Below, one piece after another: positions 53,447 to 63,190 of a stretch of 64,000 bases of DNA (position 1 is its first letter; each line of letters starts with the position of its first letter). Below the pieces are notes generated by a model. That model searched no databases. It was not told the origin of the DNA and saw only the letters and a program-made list of their open reading frames with translations. This stretch comes from Citrobacter freundii (GTDB taxonomy: Bacteria; Pseudomonadota; Gammaproteobacteria; Enterobacterales; Enterobacteriaceae), in NCBI RefSeq assembly GCF_011077955.1, contig NZ_JAALBX010000007.1, forward strand, positions 124,001 to 188,000, read 5' to 3'. Both the position numbers and the translations under genes were made by a program.

Positions 53447-53641
53447 GTAAAAATCCGCCTTCATAGAAGGCGGCATTGATTGCGCCCTAAAAGGGCGTAC
53501 CCAAACCCTTAAAAAGAAGTCTCTACCAGTCCTGTTGGATTTAAATCCGAAGACAATAAGGCAGAGCCAAAACCTGTTGATGACCACGCCCACAGGACGT
53601 GGTTTTCAATTGGCAATAAAAACCGCCTGCAAAACAGGCGG
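53447..53641. other. Cluster of four hairpins, possible small RNA or structured element
   Basis: Within 195 bp there are four perfect stem-loops: CCGCCTTC-ATA-GAAGGCGG (53455-53473; minus-strand T-run follows), CGCCCT-AAA-AGGGCG (53483-53497), ACCACG-N9-CGTGGT (53583-53603; plus-strand TTT follows, with ACAGGA in the loop) and CCGCCTG-N5-CAGGCGG (53623-53641). The last is the terminator of the HAD gene on the minus strand. The others have no assigned job. The plus-strand frame over this stretch has no convincing gene features. Confidence 0.5.
53615..53641 (-). terminator. Terminator of the HAD phosphatase gene
   Basis: On the minus strand CCGCCTG-TTTTG-CAGGCGG is followed by TTTTTATT, 42 bp after the stop codon. 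Classic intrinsic terminator. Confidence 0.9.
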
Positions 53642-53682
53642 TCATCAAAAATACGCGGATCGCACCGGCACTAAGATAAATG

Positions 53683-54495
53683 TCACTGTGGCGGCAACGT
53701 GTCCTGCAACACGTGGTCAATCACGTCAAGGGCACCGCTGTGATTGAGCGAAGCAGTGGCGTATTTGGCGATTTTTTTCACTTCCGGGGCGGCGTTATCC
53801 ATGGCGAAGGAGTAACCCGCCAGTTGCAGCATTTCAATATCGTTACCGCTGTCGCCTACGGCGACGCATTCGCTCGGGTCGATATGCCAGCTCGCCATTA
53901 ACCGCTGTAAACCGCTGGCCTTGTGAGAGCCTGGAATAATCAGGTCGACAAACCCAAAGCCGCTGGTGACGGGTTTAACAATGCCATCCAGTGAGTGATG
54001 CAGGCTCTCAACCAGGGCCGGGATCGTCTCGTCAGGCAAATTCAGTGAGAATTTAAAGATGACATCGTCAATGGCGTAGAGATCGTCCACGGGTTGCAGG
54101 CGGTGATAGTGCTTCGACATCAAATCGATAAAGGCCTGCGGCGCGCCGGCGCGGTAATAGGCGCTTTCCAGTCCGCACACCACAAAGTTGACCCCTTCGA
54201 ACGCCCCTAACGTATCCAGCACCTTATGAAACTGGGCGGTCGTTAGTTCGCCGTGGTGCACCCGCTGCCCCTGGTCGTATACCAGCGCGCCATTTTCCGC
54301 GACAAACGCGATCTCCTGGCAGATATCCGGGAAGAACGAAATCAGCTGGTAGTACTGGTTGCCGCTGGCGACCACAAATTTGATGCCTTTCTCCTTCAGC
54401 GCGTGGTACTGCTTTTGAAACCTTTCTCGATCGTATTCCTTATTCTCGTTGAGAAAAGTGCCATCCATATCCACCGCGATGAGTTTAATCTTCAT
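53683..54495 (-). CDS. Cof-type HAD-IIB sugar phosphatase (YbiV-like)
   Basis: A 270-residue HAD hydrolase. Motif I is [15 protein letters not shown] (nucleophile Asp), motif [14 protein letters not shown], and motif [30 protein letters not shown]. The intermediate C2B cap includes [26 protein letters not shown]. It closely resembles E. coli YbiV, a sugar phosphatase (ribose-5-P, fructose-1-P and others). The substrate here is not determined. Confidence 0.9.
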   Translation of the reverse strand: MKIKLIAVDMDGTFLNENKEYDRERFQKQYHALKEKGIKFVVASGNQYYQLISFFPDICQEIAFVAENGALVYDQGQRVHHGELTTAQFHKVLDTLGAFEGVNFVVCGLESAYYRAGAPQAFIDLMSKHYHRLQPVDDLYAIDDVIFKFSLNLPDETIPALVESLHHSLDGIVKPVTSGFGFVDLIIPGSHKASGLQRLMASWHIDPSECVAVGDSGNDIEMLQLAGYSFAMDNAAPEVKKIAKYATASLNHSGALDVIDHVLQDTLPPQ

Positions 54496-54595
54496 ACAAC
54501 CTCATTAAATCATTACCACTTAAGGGCGACATGCTATCACCCTTTAATCAAAGAACCATATGTAGCAGGCCTATTCAGACATATCACCAATACAT

Positions 54596-55423
54596 TTATG
54601 CCGGTTCCAGCCGCGCCATCATCACCCGAAACGCCTCGCGACTCACGCCGTGCACCGGGTGCGTTAGCGAAAGCGCGCACTCCTCCACCAGGCAGTCATA
54701 CAGCGCATCATCACTCGCCAGTTGTTCCGTGACGGCAGGCAAGCCTGGCGCATGACGGGTGACGCGCCGGTTGACCAGAGTAATTTTCCCACCATCAGGG
54801 CGCATTTTCGCCAGCAACAGATGGTGGCGAAAATGGGAATCGGGCCAGCGCGAGACAAAATGATTGGCCATTAAATAATCCGCCGGATACTGATGCGCCA
54901 GATCGAAGCGGTACAGCGCCTGCCAGCCCTCGTCATGCAACGTTTCCAGGCAATAATCCTCTTCACTTTCTGTAAGCCGGTAGCTGCCGTGAGGGGTGTG
55001 TTGCACCGTGTCGGGGGTAAAAGTAATGGGCGTTGACAGCGTCTGGCCGCCAAATCCCACATCCGCCAGCCATTGCTGGTCATCCAGGGTAATCAGCGAC
55101 AGCCGATGCGTACGCGGCGGCATCTCTGGCGGATTGGCGATAACCACCCGCGCCCCCAGATCCTGCACCGTAAATCCCAGCTCACGTAGCGCCCGGGTAA
55201 ATACGCCGTTCTGCTCGTAGCAGTAGCCGCCGCGCCGGGCTATCACCAGTTTTTCAAACAGATGCGCGTCGTCCAGCAGAATGGGACGTTCCAGCAGCAC
55301 GTCGATGTTTTCGAAGGGAATGTGACAGGTGTGCAGTAAATGGAGCTGCTTTAACGTCGCGAGATCCGCGCGCGCCTCGCCGTTAAAACCAAGACGCGTA
55401 AAGTACTCATCAATAAAGGCCAT
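54596..55423 (-). CDS. nhoA: Arylamine N-acetyltransferase (NhoA)
   Basis: A 275-residue NAT. The Cys-His-Asp triad is visible: Cys in RRGGYCYEQNGVF (near residue 69), His in PPRTHRLSLI (near 107) and Asp in WLADVGFGGQ (near 122). It transfers acetyl from acetyl-CoA to arylamines and arylhydroxylamines. The same class of locus in K-12 (nhoA near ansP, pptA and yncG) supports orthology. The gene is transcribed away from norR with 89 bp between. Confidence 0.92.
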   Translation of the reverse strand: MAFIDEYFTRLGFNGEARADLATLKQLHLLHTCHIPFENIDVLLERPILLDDAHLFEKLVIARRGGYCYEQNGVFTRALRELGFTVQDLGARVVIANPPEMPPRTHRLSLITLDDQQWLADVGFGGQTLSTPITFTPDTVQHTPHGSYRLTESEEDYCLETLHDEGWQALYRFDLAHQYPADYLMANHFVSRWPDSHFRHHLLLAKMRPDGGKITLVNRRVTRHAPGLPAVTEQLASDDALYDCLVEECALSLTHPVHGVSREAFRVMMARLEPA

Positions 55424-55512
55424 AACCCGGTTCCTGTAAAAACACCTAACAGTTATAGCCTTAATTGACCGAAACCTGTTCCGGTTTGTGCGCTTTTATC
55501 ACGCCGCGAGGC

Positions 55513-57063
55513 TTATACGCCTGATGAGGCGCGTTCGCGTCGGGACGATTTCAGGCCTAAGCGTTTCGCCAGACGGTGCAGGTTCGCCACATCCATATCC
55601 AGCGCCCGGGCGCAGGCCGCCCAGTTGTTGTTATTTTGCGCCAGCGTGCGGCGAATCAATTCGCTCTGGAACGCATCAGTCGCACTGCGTAGCGCCAGAT
55701 TCTCTTGCACTTGCGCCAGCGGTTGTGCAGCAGGCGCAGCAAGGCCTGGCGTCAAGGCGAAATGGCTTGCCTCAAGGGTGAGGTCAAGGCTGTTTTGGGT
55801 CGCACCCGCCAGCAAAATCGCCCGGTGAATAGCATGCTCCAGCTCCCTGACGTTGCCAGGCCAGTCGTAGGCGCGAATGTGGGCCAGCGCGCTGGCGCTC
55901 AGTACCACGCTGCTCAGGCCTAACCGCGCCCGGGACTGTTCGCAGAAAAAGCCCGCCAGCAGCACATTGTCGTCACCGCGCTCGCGCAGCGCAGGCACCG
56001 CGAGCGGAAAGACGCTCAGACGGTGATATAAATCGGCGCGAAAGCGCCCTTCTACCACCTCTTCTTGCAAAGAGCGGTTGGTGGCGGCAAGCACACGCAC
56101 ATCCACCCGCAAACTGCGATCGTCGCCGACGCGTTGAATATCGCCATACTGCAATACCCGCAGCAATTTGGCCTGCAACGGCAAAGAAAGCTCGCCAATT
56201 TCATCTAAAAAAAGCGTACCGTGATCCGCCATTTCAAACTTACCGCTGCGGTTGCTGATGGCCCCGGTAAACGCCCCTTTCACGTGGCCGAACAACTCGC
56301 TTTCCGCCACGCTTTCCGGCAAGGCGGCGCAGTTAAGATAGACCAGCGGATTGGCGGCCCGGGCGGAACCTTCGTGAATAGCGCGCGCCACCAGCTCTTT
56401 ACCGGTGCCGGTTTCGCCACTTATCAACACGTTCAGATCCGATGGCGCGACGATATCAATGGCTTTTTTCAGCGCCATCATCGGCTCACACAGGCCTATC
56501 ATCTCGGTGGCGGACGCGTTGCCGGTCTGGGCGGCTGTTGCGGCAGGCAGCGGATTGTTTTTTTCCAGTTGCTCAATCAACAGCGCGTTATCCAGCGCGC
56601 CTGCGGCCAGTACTGCAATCAGCCGCAACTCTTCGTCGCTGAAGTTATCGAACTGCGTCGGGTCCATACCGTCGAGGGTGAGCGCGCCAATCAGGTTTTG
56701 ACCGGCAAACAGCGGCAGGCCGATGCAGGCGTGGACTTTCAGGCTTTCATGGCCGGGGATTAGCCCGTCATACGGGTCCGGCAAGGTACTGTCTGCCGGG
56801 AAACGCACGATATCCCCGGCCCGGGCGATGGCTTCAAGGCGAGGATGCTCATTGAGCGCGAAGCGCCGTCCGGGCACGTCCGGGGACAATCCATCAATCG
56901 CCAGCGGGCGAAAATGCTGGGATTCGTAGCGCAACAGCGCCGAGGCGTCGCACTTGAGGACGTGACGCAGCGTGCTTATCAGGCGCTGAAAACGGTCCTG
57001 ATGGGTGATGCCCTGCTGAAGTTCGATGGCGATGGTGGCGAGTAGATTGACGGACAGGCTCAT
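55513..57063 (-). CDS. norR: NorR-type NO-responsive sigma-54 activator, without norVW
   Basis: A 516-residue regulator. The N-terminal GAF domain (residues about 15-170) includes [11 protein letters not shown] and DASTLP-type loops; E. coli NorR binds a non-haem iron that reacts with NO. The AAA+ domain shows [18 protein letters not shown], the sigma-54 GAFTGA loop and [13 protein letters not shown]. The C-terminal Fis-like HTH is [26 protein letters not shown]. Its closest relative is E. coli NorR. norVW are not adjacent: the upstream neighbour is pptA on the same strand. Two NorR boxes lie just upstream, implying autoregulation or a lost target. Confidence 0.9.
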   Translation of the reverse strand: MSLSVNLLATIAIELQQGITHQDRFQRLISTLRHVLKCDASALLRYESQHFRPLAIDGLSPDVPGRRFALNEHPRLEAIARAGDIVRFPADSTLPDPYDGLIPGHESLKVHACIGLPLFAGQNLIGALTLDGMDPTQFDNFSDEELRLIAVLAAGALDNALLIEQLEKNNPLPAATAAQTGNASATEMIGLCEPMMALKKAIDIVAPSDLNVLISGETGTGKELVARAIHEGSARAANPLVYLNCAALPESVAESELFGHVKGAFTGAISNRSGKFEMADHGTLFLDEIGELSLPLQAKLLRVLQYGDIQRVGDDRSLRVDVRVLAATNRSLQEEVVEGRFRADLYHRLSVFPLAVPALRERGDDNVLLAGFFCEQSRARLGLSSVVLSASALAHIRAYDWPGNVRELEHAIHRAILLAGATQNSLDLTLEASHFALTPGLAAPAAQPLAQVQENLALRSATDAFQSELIRRTLAQNNNNWAACARALDMDVANLHRLAKRLGLKSSRRERASSGV

Positions 57064-57081
57064 AACGCGCGCTCATTCATA

Positions 57082-57111
57082 GTCATAATGACTGTATTTT
57101 GTCATATTGAC
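57082..57111. promoter_or_regulatory. Two NorR boxes upstream of norR
   Basis: GTCATAATGAC (57082-57092) and GTCATATTGAC (57101-57111) each fit the NorR pattern GT-N7-AC with inverted GTCA/TGAC arms. They begin 19 bp apart, on about the same helical face. E. coli has three such boxes between norR and norV. No -24/-12 promoter was found next to them on the plus strand. Confidence 0.7.
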
Positions 57112-57145
57112 TGCGGTTATGAAAGCCTTCGGGCAAGAAGCGACG

Positions 57146-57165
57146 TTGCCCGCCGCCGCGGGCAA
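57146..57165. terminator. Hairpin after pptA
   Basis: TTGCCCG-CCGCCG-CGGGCAA, a 7-bp perfect stem a few bases beyond the pptA stop on the minus strand. There is no T-run. Possible transcript end before norR. Confidence 0.5.
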
Positions 57166-57170
57166 AGGGC

Positions 57171-57401
57171 TTACATACTGTATCCCGGTTTCCTTGCAAG
57201 CGTCTTTATGTTCGGGGCGATCTCGGTCTCCCATACCTGGCTTTTCCAGTTATCGGGCTGGACTTGCTGCAACGCTACGCTCACCGACTCAGGCTTGCTG
57301 GCAAGGTGTTTAATCACCACCTCGGCAATATCATCGGCAAAAGCCTGACGCTGCTCGGGGGTTAAATCACGCGGAAAATATTTAATATCAACATGTGGCA
57401 T
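57171..57401 (-). CDS. pptA: 4-Oxalocrotonate tautomerase family protein PptA
   Basis: A 76-residue tautomerase superfamily protein. The Met1-Pro2 start (MPHVDIKYF) puts the catalytic proline at the mature N-terminus. LTPEQRQAFADDIAEVVIKHLASKPESVSVALQQVQPDNW matches E. coli PptA (YdcE), which tautomerises phenylpyruvate-like enols and is dimeric. It lies upstream of norR on the same strand. Confidence 0.92.
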   Translation of the reverse strand: MPHVDIKYFPRDLTPEQRQAFADDIAEVVIKHLASKPESVSVALQQVQPDNWKSQVWETEIAPNIKTLARKPGYSM

Positions 57402-57450
57402 GGGAAATCTCCATAGTAACGGGAACGGTTATCCTGCCTGGTTTTTTAAG

Positions 57451-58068
57451 CTATGACAAAAGCTTATTTGCCCGCAGCACACCCTGTAACTCAGGCCGCG
57501 CGCAGACCCGGTCCGCCACCGCGTTCAGTTTCGGCGTCTCGGCGGCGAACCAGGCTTCACGCGGTCTCCAGCGGCGGATAACCGGCCACCAGGCATCAAT
57601 TAACGTCAGGCGTTCGCCGAAGGTATAAGGCCCGTCAGTAAGCTGCGTCTCCAGCCAGCACAACAGCGTTTCGCGATGGCGGTCGGTACTTGCGGTGAGC
57701 GCTTGCGGATTATCCGTCACCCATCGTTGCGGGTAATCGCCATAAGTAAACGTGGGATAGACATTCGCCACCAGCCATACCAACAATCGCCAGAATTGCT
57801 GACGCTGCGGGCTGCCGACCGGTGGCGCAAAATCAGGGTAGCTGTCGAGCAGCCAGAGCGCGATGGCGGCGCTTTCCGTGAGTATCTCGCCGTCATCCAG
57901 TTCAAGCGTCGGCACCTGGCAAAGCGGGTTACGCTGAAGCAAACTGTCGCGCTGCGGCCCGGGGGCATCAAAGCCCTCGACATCAATAAACTGGTAAGGC
58001 TGCCCGACCATGGTCAGCATGATCTCGCTGATGGCCGAGCCCCAGCCCGGTACGCCGTAAAGGTTCAT
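57451..58068 (-). CDS. yncG: Glutathione S-transferase family protein YncG
   Basis: A 205-residue GST-like protein. The thioredoxin-fold N-domain (MNLYGVPGWGSAISEIMLTM; CQVPTLELDDGEILTESAAI with the cis-Pro and Glu-Ser glutathione contacts) precedes an all-helical C-domain. It matches E. coli YncG closely (VPGWGS; LLVWLVANVYPTFT; PPVGSPQRQQFWR). The ATG at 58068 with AGGAGG 5 nt upstream is preferred to two GTG codons before it. It lies near ansP, as in E. coli. Confidence 0.9.
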   Translation of the reverse strand: MNLYGVPGWGSAISEIMLTMVGQPYQFIDVEGFDAPGPQRDSLLQRNPLCQVPTLELDDGEILTESAAIALWLLDSYPDFAPPVGSPQRQQFWRLLVWLVANVYPTFTYGDYPQRWVTDNPQALTASTDRHRETLLCWLETQLTDGPYTFGERLTLIDAWWPVIRRWRPREAWFAAETPKLNAVADRVCARPELQGVLRANKLLS

Positions 58069-58212
58069 CACCACCTCCTGCTTTTCTTTTCAGTGTAGCG
58101 ACGATTAGCAGAAATGGCGGCTAAGTGGCTGCACGGGCGCGATCCTGTTGAATACGTTAACCAAATCTGTACGCTTGGCGCTATCCGTATTACATCCATA
58201 CAGGAGCATGCC

Positions 58213-58857
58213 ATGAACCTCAGTGAAATTGTTCGCACCCGCTACACCAGCAAAGCCTATGATGAAACGCGCAAATTAACCGACGATCAGCGCGCGCAAT
58301 TGCTGGAATTGCTGCGCTTTAGCCCCTCTTCGGTCAACTCTCAGCCGTGGCATTTTATCGTTATCGATTCGCCAGAAGCGAAAGCGCGCATTCTGCCCGC
58401 GCTATCTGAAGCCAACGCCGCGAAAGTCCAAAAAGCCGCGCTGGTGGTGCTGTTTGCCACCCGCACTGAAATCACCGAAGCGCACCTGGCGGCGCTGCTG
58501 GAAAAAGAAGCGCAGGATGGCCGATTTATTAATGAAGACGCCCGTCTCGGCCAGGACAAAGGCCGTCGCTATTTTGTAGGACTTAACAGCGCATCGGTTG
58601 AACAGCAACAGGCATGGATGGCGCGCCAGGCGTATATCGCGCTGGGATTTTTGCTGTTAGGCTCCGCCAGCATGGGGCTTGACGCCACGCCGATAGAAGG
58701 CTTCTTCCCGGATAAAATGGACGCCGCGCTTGAGCTTGAAAAACAGGGGTTGCGCAGCGTGGTGATGGCAACCGTTGGCTATCACAGCGAGGCGGATTTT
58801 AACGCCGGACTGCCGAAGTCTCGTTTAGCCGCCGAAGACGTAATCACCGTTCTGTAA
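58213..58857 (+). CDS. nfsB: Oxygen-insensitive NAD(P)H nitroreductase, NfsB family
   Basis: A 214-residue FMN flavoenzyme. RTRYTSKAYDETRKL is the N-terminal FMN phosphate-binding region, FSPSSVNSQPWHFIVID the FMN-contact loop, and LLLGSASMGLDATPIEGF the C-terminal signature. It reduces nitro compounds, quinones and dihydropteridines. The frame is open 33 codons further, but the ATG at 58213 has AGGAGC upstream and the family start. E. coli NfsB is 217 residues; this is somewhat diverged and could be a paralogue. Confidence 0.85.
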   Translation: MNLSEIVRTRYTSKAYDETRKLTDDQRAQLLELLRFSPSSVNSQPWHFIVIDSPEAKARILPALSEANAAKVQKAALVVLFATRTEITEAHLAALLEKEAQDGRFINEDARLGQDKGRRYFVGLNSASVEQQQAWMARQAYIALGFLLLGSASMGLDATPIEGFFPDKMDAALELEKQGLRSVVMATVGYHSEADFNAGLPKSRLAAEDVITVL

Positions 58858-58864
58858 TACCTGC

Positions 58865-58891
58865 GGCAGGCGCGCCGTCGCCTGCCCTTTT
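58865..58891 (+). terminator. Terminator after nfsB
   Basis: GGCAGGCG-CGCCGT-CGCCTGCC, an 8-bp perfect stem followed by CTTTT, 7 bp beyond the stop. Confidence 0.85.
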
Positions 58892-59149
58892 CCTGATATC
58901 CTCTTAACGCCCCTTGCCTAAGCCCCGCCCGGTATTCAAGACGATTATCCTGCCCTGAAACGTGTCAGTGGCGAAAGACATTATGTTAGCGCCACTTTTT
59001 CGCGTTTTTTAATCTTCGTCACGCTTAGCTCACTGCACGGATTTTCGGGCACGCGGAATTCGGGTAGGATGCTGCGCCGGAAAGTCGCCTTACCTAAAAC
59101 ATAACAGAGGCGGTAGTAAACCTTTATCAGGACAGGATCACAGGAAAAC

Positions 59150-60649
59150 ATGAACAAACACCACGATCAGGCGGCCGAACATCGCGCCGCGAAACGACGC
59201 TGGCTCAATTCTCATGAAGAGGGCTACCACAAAGCGATGGGCAACCGTCAGATTCAAATGATTGCCATCGGCGGCGCTATTGGCACCGGGCTGTTTTTAG
59301 GGGCGGGCGCCCGCTTACAGATGGCAGGGCCGTCGCTGGCGCTGGTTTATCTGGTGTGCGGGATTTTCTCTTTTTTCATTTTGCGCGCGCTCGGCGAACT
59401 GGTATTGCATCGCCCTTCCAGCGGCAGTTTCGTCTCTTACGCCCGCGAGTTTCTGGGTGAGAAAGCCGCGTTTGTGGCAGGCTGGATGTATTTCGTCAAC
59501 TGGGCGATGACCGGTATTGTCGATATCACGGCGGTGGCGCTGTATATGCACTATTGGGGCGCATTTGGGGATGTGCCGCAATGGGTCTTTGCGCTGGGGG
59601 CGCTGGCTATCGTCGGCACCATGAACATGATTGGCGTGAAATGGTTCGCCGAAATGGAGTTCTGGTTTGCGCTTATCAAGGTCCTGGCGATTGTCGCCTT
59701 CCTCGTGGTGGGCACGATTTTCTTAGGCAGCGGTAAGCCGCTTGATGGTAATGCCACCGGCTTTCATTTGATTACGGATAACGGCGGGTTCTTCCCCCAT
59801 GGTCTGCTGCCTGCGCTGGTGCTTGTTCAGGGGGTTGTCTTCGCATTCGCCTCGATTGAACTGGTGGGCACCGCGGCAGGCGAAGCCAAAGATCCTGAAA
59901 AAACCGTACCGAAAGCCATTAACAGCGTTATCTGGCGTATCGGCCTGTTCTACGTGGGTTCCGTGGTGCTGCTGGTGCTGCTGCTGCCGTGGATGGCTTA
60001 TCAGCCGGGCCAGAGTCCGTTTGTGACCTTCTTCTCCAAACTGGGCGTGCCTTATATCGGCAGCGTAATGAATATTGTGGTGCTGACCGCCGCGCTTTCC
60101 AGCCTCAACTCCGGGCTCTACTCCACGGGCCGTATTCTGCGCTCGATGTCCATGGGCGGCTCCGCGCCACGCTTTATGTCGAAGATGAGCAAGCAGCATG
60201 TGCCGTACGCGGGGATCCTCGCCACCCTGTGCATTTACGTGTTTGGCGTGGTGTTAAACTATCTGGTGCCAAGCCAGGTGTTTGAAATCGTCCTGAACAT
60301 GGCCTCGCTCGGCATTATCGCGTCCTGGGGGTTTATCATCGTCTGCCAGATGCGTCTTCGCAAAGCCATCCGCGAAGGAAAAGCCGAGAGAGTGAGCTTT
60401 CGAATGCCGGGCGCGCCGGTAACCTCGTGGCTGACGCTGCTGTTCCTGTTGAGCGTGCTGGTATTAATGGCGTTTGACTACCCGAACGGCACCTGGACGA
60501 TTGGGTCTATCCCGCTCCTGGGACTGCTGCTGACGGCAGGCTGGTACGCGGTGCGTAAGCGCGTTCAACATGTACACAGCACTGCCCCGGTTGAGCCGCC
60601 TGTGTCGAAACCAACGTCAAAACCCTTGGTTGAACGGACGTCGCGTTAA
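59150..60649 (+). CDS. ansP: L-asparagine permease AnsP
   Basis: A 499-residue amino acid:proton symporter (APC/AAT family) with twelve helices. The soluble N-terminus ends at [22 protein letters not shown], the APC signature of helix 1, and [32 protein letters not shown] is the conserved helix 6-7 segment. The length (E. coli AnsP 499) and sequence match AnsP. The 290-bp upstream region holds its promoter; no operator was identified. Confidence 0.93.
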   Translation: MNKHHDQAAEHRAAKRRWLNSHEEGYHKAMGNRQIQMIAIGGAIGTGLFLGAGARLQMAGPSLALVYLVCGIFSFFILRALGELVLHRPSSGSFVSYAREFLGEKAAFVAGWMYFVNWAMTGIVDITAVALYMHYWGAFGDVPQWVFALGALAIVGTMNMIGVKWFAEMEFWFALIKVLAIVAFLVVGTIFLGSGKPLDGNATGFHLITDNGGFFPHGLLPALVLVQGVVFAFASIELVGTAAGEAKDPEKTVPKAINSVIWRIGLFYVGSVVLLVLLLPWMAYQPGQSPFVTFFSKLGVPYIGSVMNIVVLTAALSSLNSGLYSTGRILRSMSMGGSAPRFMSKMSKQHVPYAGILATLCIYVFGVVLNYLVPSQVFEIVLNMASLGIIASWGFIIVCQMRLRKAIREGKAERVSFRMPGAPVTSWLTLLFLLSVLVLMAFDYPNGTWTIGSIPLLGLLLTAGWYAVRKRVQHVHSTAPVEPPVSKPTSKPLVERTSR

Positions 60650-60658
60650 TCCTTCTCA

Positions 60659-60683
60659 CGCCGGGGTTCCCCGGCGTTTTTTT
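60659..60683 (+). terminator. Terminator after ansP
   Basis: CGCCGGGG-TT-CCCCGGCG followed by seven T, 9 bp after the stop. A textbook intrinsic terminator. Confidence 0.95.
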
Positions 60684-60789
60684 ATTTCCTGTTGAAAACC
60701 CCGAAAAAACAGCTAATTTTCATTGCCTGCGCTCAGGATTCTGCGCAACGATAGCATGATTATTTTAATAACGTATTCAGGAGGAAGCG

Positions 60790-61833
60790 ATGAAATCATT
60801 TGCGGTGTCAATGGTTGCGCTGATGTTGAGCTCCGTGAGCGTCAGCACATTTGCGGCTGACGGCGTGTCATTCAGTTATAAAAACTGGGAAGTGGTCTGC
60901 GATAACATTTTAACCTGCCGTGCGGCGGGTTACGGCTCCGAAGACGGCGGCGGTTCGGTATTATTAACCCGCGACGGCGGGCCGAATAACGAGGTGCAAG
61001 GCCGCGTAATGCTGGCGGATATCGAAGAAAATGATTCGCCGGAAACCGTGGAATTAACGCTGTTTATTGATAACCAGTCCCAGGGCACGGTCGCGCCGGG
61101 ACCTGAGGGCGACTGGCAGCTCACCCCACCGCAAACCGACGCGCTTATCAAGGCGGTAACGGGCAGCGGCGCAGTAGAATTTCGCGGCGCGAAAGCGACG
61201 TTTAGCCTCTCCAGCGACGGCGCCAACGCGGTGTTGCTAAAAATGGACGACGTACAGGGCCGGGTCAATACCGTGGGCGCGCTGCTTAAAAAGGGCAATA
61301 AACCGGAAAGCAGCGTTCCTCCTGCGCCTGCAAAACCTGTTATCGTTGCCGCGCCTACGCTTGAGGCGGCGGAAAAACCGCTCGACAGCCAACAAGACAG
61401 CGCCATTCGCCCGCTGCTTCAGGCCGCTGCCCGGCAGGATGATTGCGACAGGCTTTATCCTGACCCGGAAAATCCGCCTGAAGCTATCACCGTCACCCCG
61501 CTGGATGATAAACACGTTCTGCTGTCGTCATTATGCTGGCGCGCCGCCTATAACGAAGGTTATGGCTACTGGGTGATGGACGCGCAAATAACCGGCAAAC
61601 CGAAACGGGTCACCACCTCCGGTACCAGCTACCAGAAAGGCATTATCGATATCGCCCAGAAAGGCCGTGGGCTTGGCGACTGCTGGAGCAATGAAAGCTG
61701 GGTCTGGGACGGCAAAGCCTTCCAGCTTAGCAGCAGTTACACTACCGGCATGTGCCGCTATCTGCGCGCGGGCGGTACCTGGGTGTTACCAACCCTGGTC
61801 ACCGAGGTAAAAAAAGCCGATAACGCGCTGTAA
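60790..61833 (+). CDS. DUF1176 periplasmic protein
   Basis: A 347-residue secreted protein. A signal peptide (FAVSMVALMLSSVSVSTFAAD, cleavage after FAA) precedes the DUF1176 domain. The N-terminal part has KNWEVVCDNILTCRAAGYG with a cysteine pair. The C-terminal part has DCDRLYP, SSLCWRAAYNEGYGYWVMD and DCWSNESWVWDGKAFQL. DUF1176 proteins are of unknown function, and some resemble invasion-associated IalB-like domains. A strong AGGAGGAAGC ribosome site and its own terminator indicate a monocistronic gene. Confidence 0.87.
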   Translation: MKSFAVSMVALMLSSVSVSTFAADGVSFSYKNWEVVCDNILTCRAAGYGSEDGGGSVLLTRDGGPNNEVQGRVMLADIEENDSPETVELTLFIDNQSQGTVAPGPEGDWQLTPPQTDALIKAVTGSGAVEFRGAKATFSLSSDGANAVLLKMDDVQGRVNTVGALLKKGNKPESSVPPAPAKPVIVAAPTLEAAEKPLDSQQDSAIRPLLQAAARQDDCDRLYPDPENPPEAITVTPLDDKHVLLSSLCWRAAYNEGYGYWVMDAQITGKPKRVTTSGTSYQKGIIDIAQKGRGLGDCWSNESWVWDGKAFQLSSSYTTGMCRYLRAGGTWVLPTLVTEVKKADNAL

Positions 61834-61841
61834 GTGTTAAG

Positions 61842-61869
61842 GCGGGCGCGCCCCTCTTTGCGCGCCCGC
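61842..61869 (+). terminator. Hairpin after the DUF1176 gene
   Basis: GCGGGCGCGC / GCGCGCCCGC, a 10-bp perfect GC stem with an 8-nt loop, 8 bp after the stop. Confidence 0.75.
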
Positions 61870-61973
61870 TTCCCTGCGAATCCTCCCGAAATACCGCCGT
61901 CATCCCTGTGTAACCTGCCCAATGACACAAGCTGTCTATACTTGGTGCTCATGCCTGATTTACGGGAGGAGAA

Positions 61974-63071
61974 ATGGAGTATCTGGCACAAATGAATTTC
62001 GTCACCGTGTTAATGTCGACGACCTTTTGGATAAACCTTGCGATCGTGCTGGTCGTCACGATGCTGGTTTACTGGATAATCAACAAGTTACTGGCGTTGA
62101 TTTATCGTGGCATTCAGAACTGGCGTCAGGGGCATGCAGGGAGTGGGCAATTACGCTATATCGCGTTTGATATGCTGAAAAGAACCAGCAAATTGCTTAT
62201 TTTATTTACCGCATTTTTATTCAGCTTACGCTTCGCCGCCCTGCCAGATAGGCTCTTTTCGGCCATTTCACAAGCCTGGTTTTTGGTCATAGCGCTTCAA
62301 ATGGCGCTCTGGCTCGATCAAGGCGTACAGTCCTGGATGCGTTATTTAATGCGCACCCCAGATGCCCACCGCAACCCGGTGACGCTTGTGATCCTGGGCG
62401 TCATTCTGCGCGTGCTGGTATGGGCAATGATGCTGCTGTCGATTCTGGCAAACGCGGGCGTTGATATTACCGCGCTGGTGGCAAGTCTTGGCGTCGGCGG
62501 TATTGCCATCGCGCTTGCGGTGCAAACCGTGTTGAGCGACGTGTTCGCTTCCCTGTCTATCGGATTTGATAAGCCGTTCGAAATCGGCGATTTTGTGGTG
62601 TTTAATGACGTGGCGGGCACCATTGAACATATCGGCCTGAAAACCACCCGTATTCGCAGCCTGAGCGGCGAACAGATTGTCTGCGCCAACGCCAATTTAT
62701 TGCAGCAGACCATTCATAACTACAAACGCATGCAGACGCGCCGCATCGTCTTTACTTTCGGTGTTGCCAGCACCACGCCGCCTGATAAGCTGCGCCTGAT
62801 TGGCGAAGTGGTAAAAGAGATTATTACCGACGTAGGCGATACCACCTTTGACCGCGCCCATTTCCTGTCGTTTGACCAGGACCGGTTAACGTTCGAAGTA
62901 GTGCATATTGTGAAAACCGCTGACTATAACAAGTACATGGATATTCAGCAGGAGATCAATATCCGTCTCATTGAGAAGCTCAATGAAAATGATATTGAAC
63001 TGGCGTTGCCAAGCCTTGTCATGCGCTCGCCGGTGCAAATTAAACGCGCGGAAATGACCCAGGCCGCGTAA
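61974..63071 (+). CDS. MscS-family small-conductance mechanosensitive channel
   Basis: A 365-residue channel. Four N-terminal hydrophobic segments precede the pore helix, ALVASLGVGGIAIALAVQTVLSDVFASLSIGFDKPFEIGD, whose Gly/Ala packing is the MscS TM3 hallmark. The beta domain (VVFNDVAGTIEHIGLKTTRIRSL) and C-terminal alpha-beta domain follow. It probably responds to osmotic downshift. It is not the short E. coli YnaI type and lacks the large periplasmic domain of MscK. A GGAGGAGAA ribosome site precedes the ATG at 61974. Confidence 0.9.
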   Translation: MEYLAQMNFVTVLMSTTFWINLAIVLVVTMLVYWIINKLLALIYRGIQNWRQGHAGSGQLRYIAFDMLKRTSKLLILFTAFLFSLRFAALPDRLFSAISQAWFLVIALQMALWLDQGVQSWMRYLMRTPDAHRNPVTLVILGVILRVLVWAMMLLSILANAGVDITALVASLGVGGIAIALAVQTVLSDVFASLSIGFDKPFEIGDFVVFNDVAGTIEHIGLKTTRIRSLSGEQIVCANANLLQQTIHNYKRMQTRRIVFTFGVASTTPPDKLRLIGEVVKEIITDVGDTTFDRAHFLSFDQDRLTFEVVHIVKTADYNKYMDIQQEINIRLIEKLNENDIELALPSLVMRSPVQIKRAEMTQAA

Positions 63072-63080
63072 TCCCCATTA

Positions 63081-63108
63081 CGCCGTCTGGTTCACAGACG
63101 GCGCTTTT
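63081..63108 (+). terminator. Terminator after the MscS-family gene
   Basis: CGCCGTCTG-GTTCA-CAGACGGCG, a 9-bp perfect stem followed by CTTTT, 9 bp after the stop. Confidence 0.9.
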
Positions 63109-63190
63109 CTCATCATTCTACGGCCCTTGCCTGCTTGTCGTTTCGTCTGGCCGATGCTAAGCGTTATATAAAATTATTTTAAGGATGGTT

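Noticed and set aside
53535-53747. 70-residue plus-strand frame across the hairpin cluster
   Set aside because: It reads straight through perfect hairpins and into the antisense of the HAD gene, with no ribosome site, so I treat the region as noncoding.
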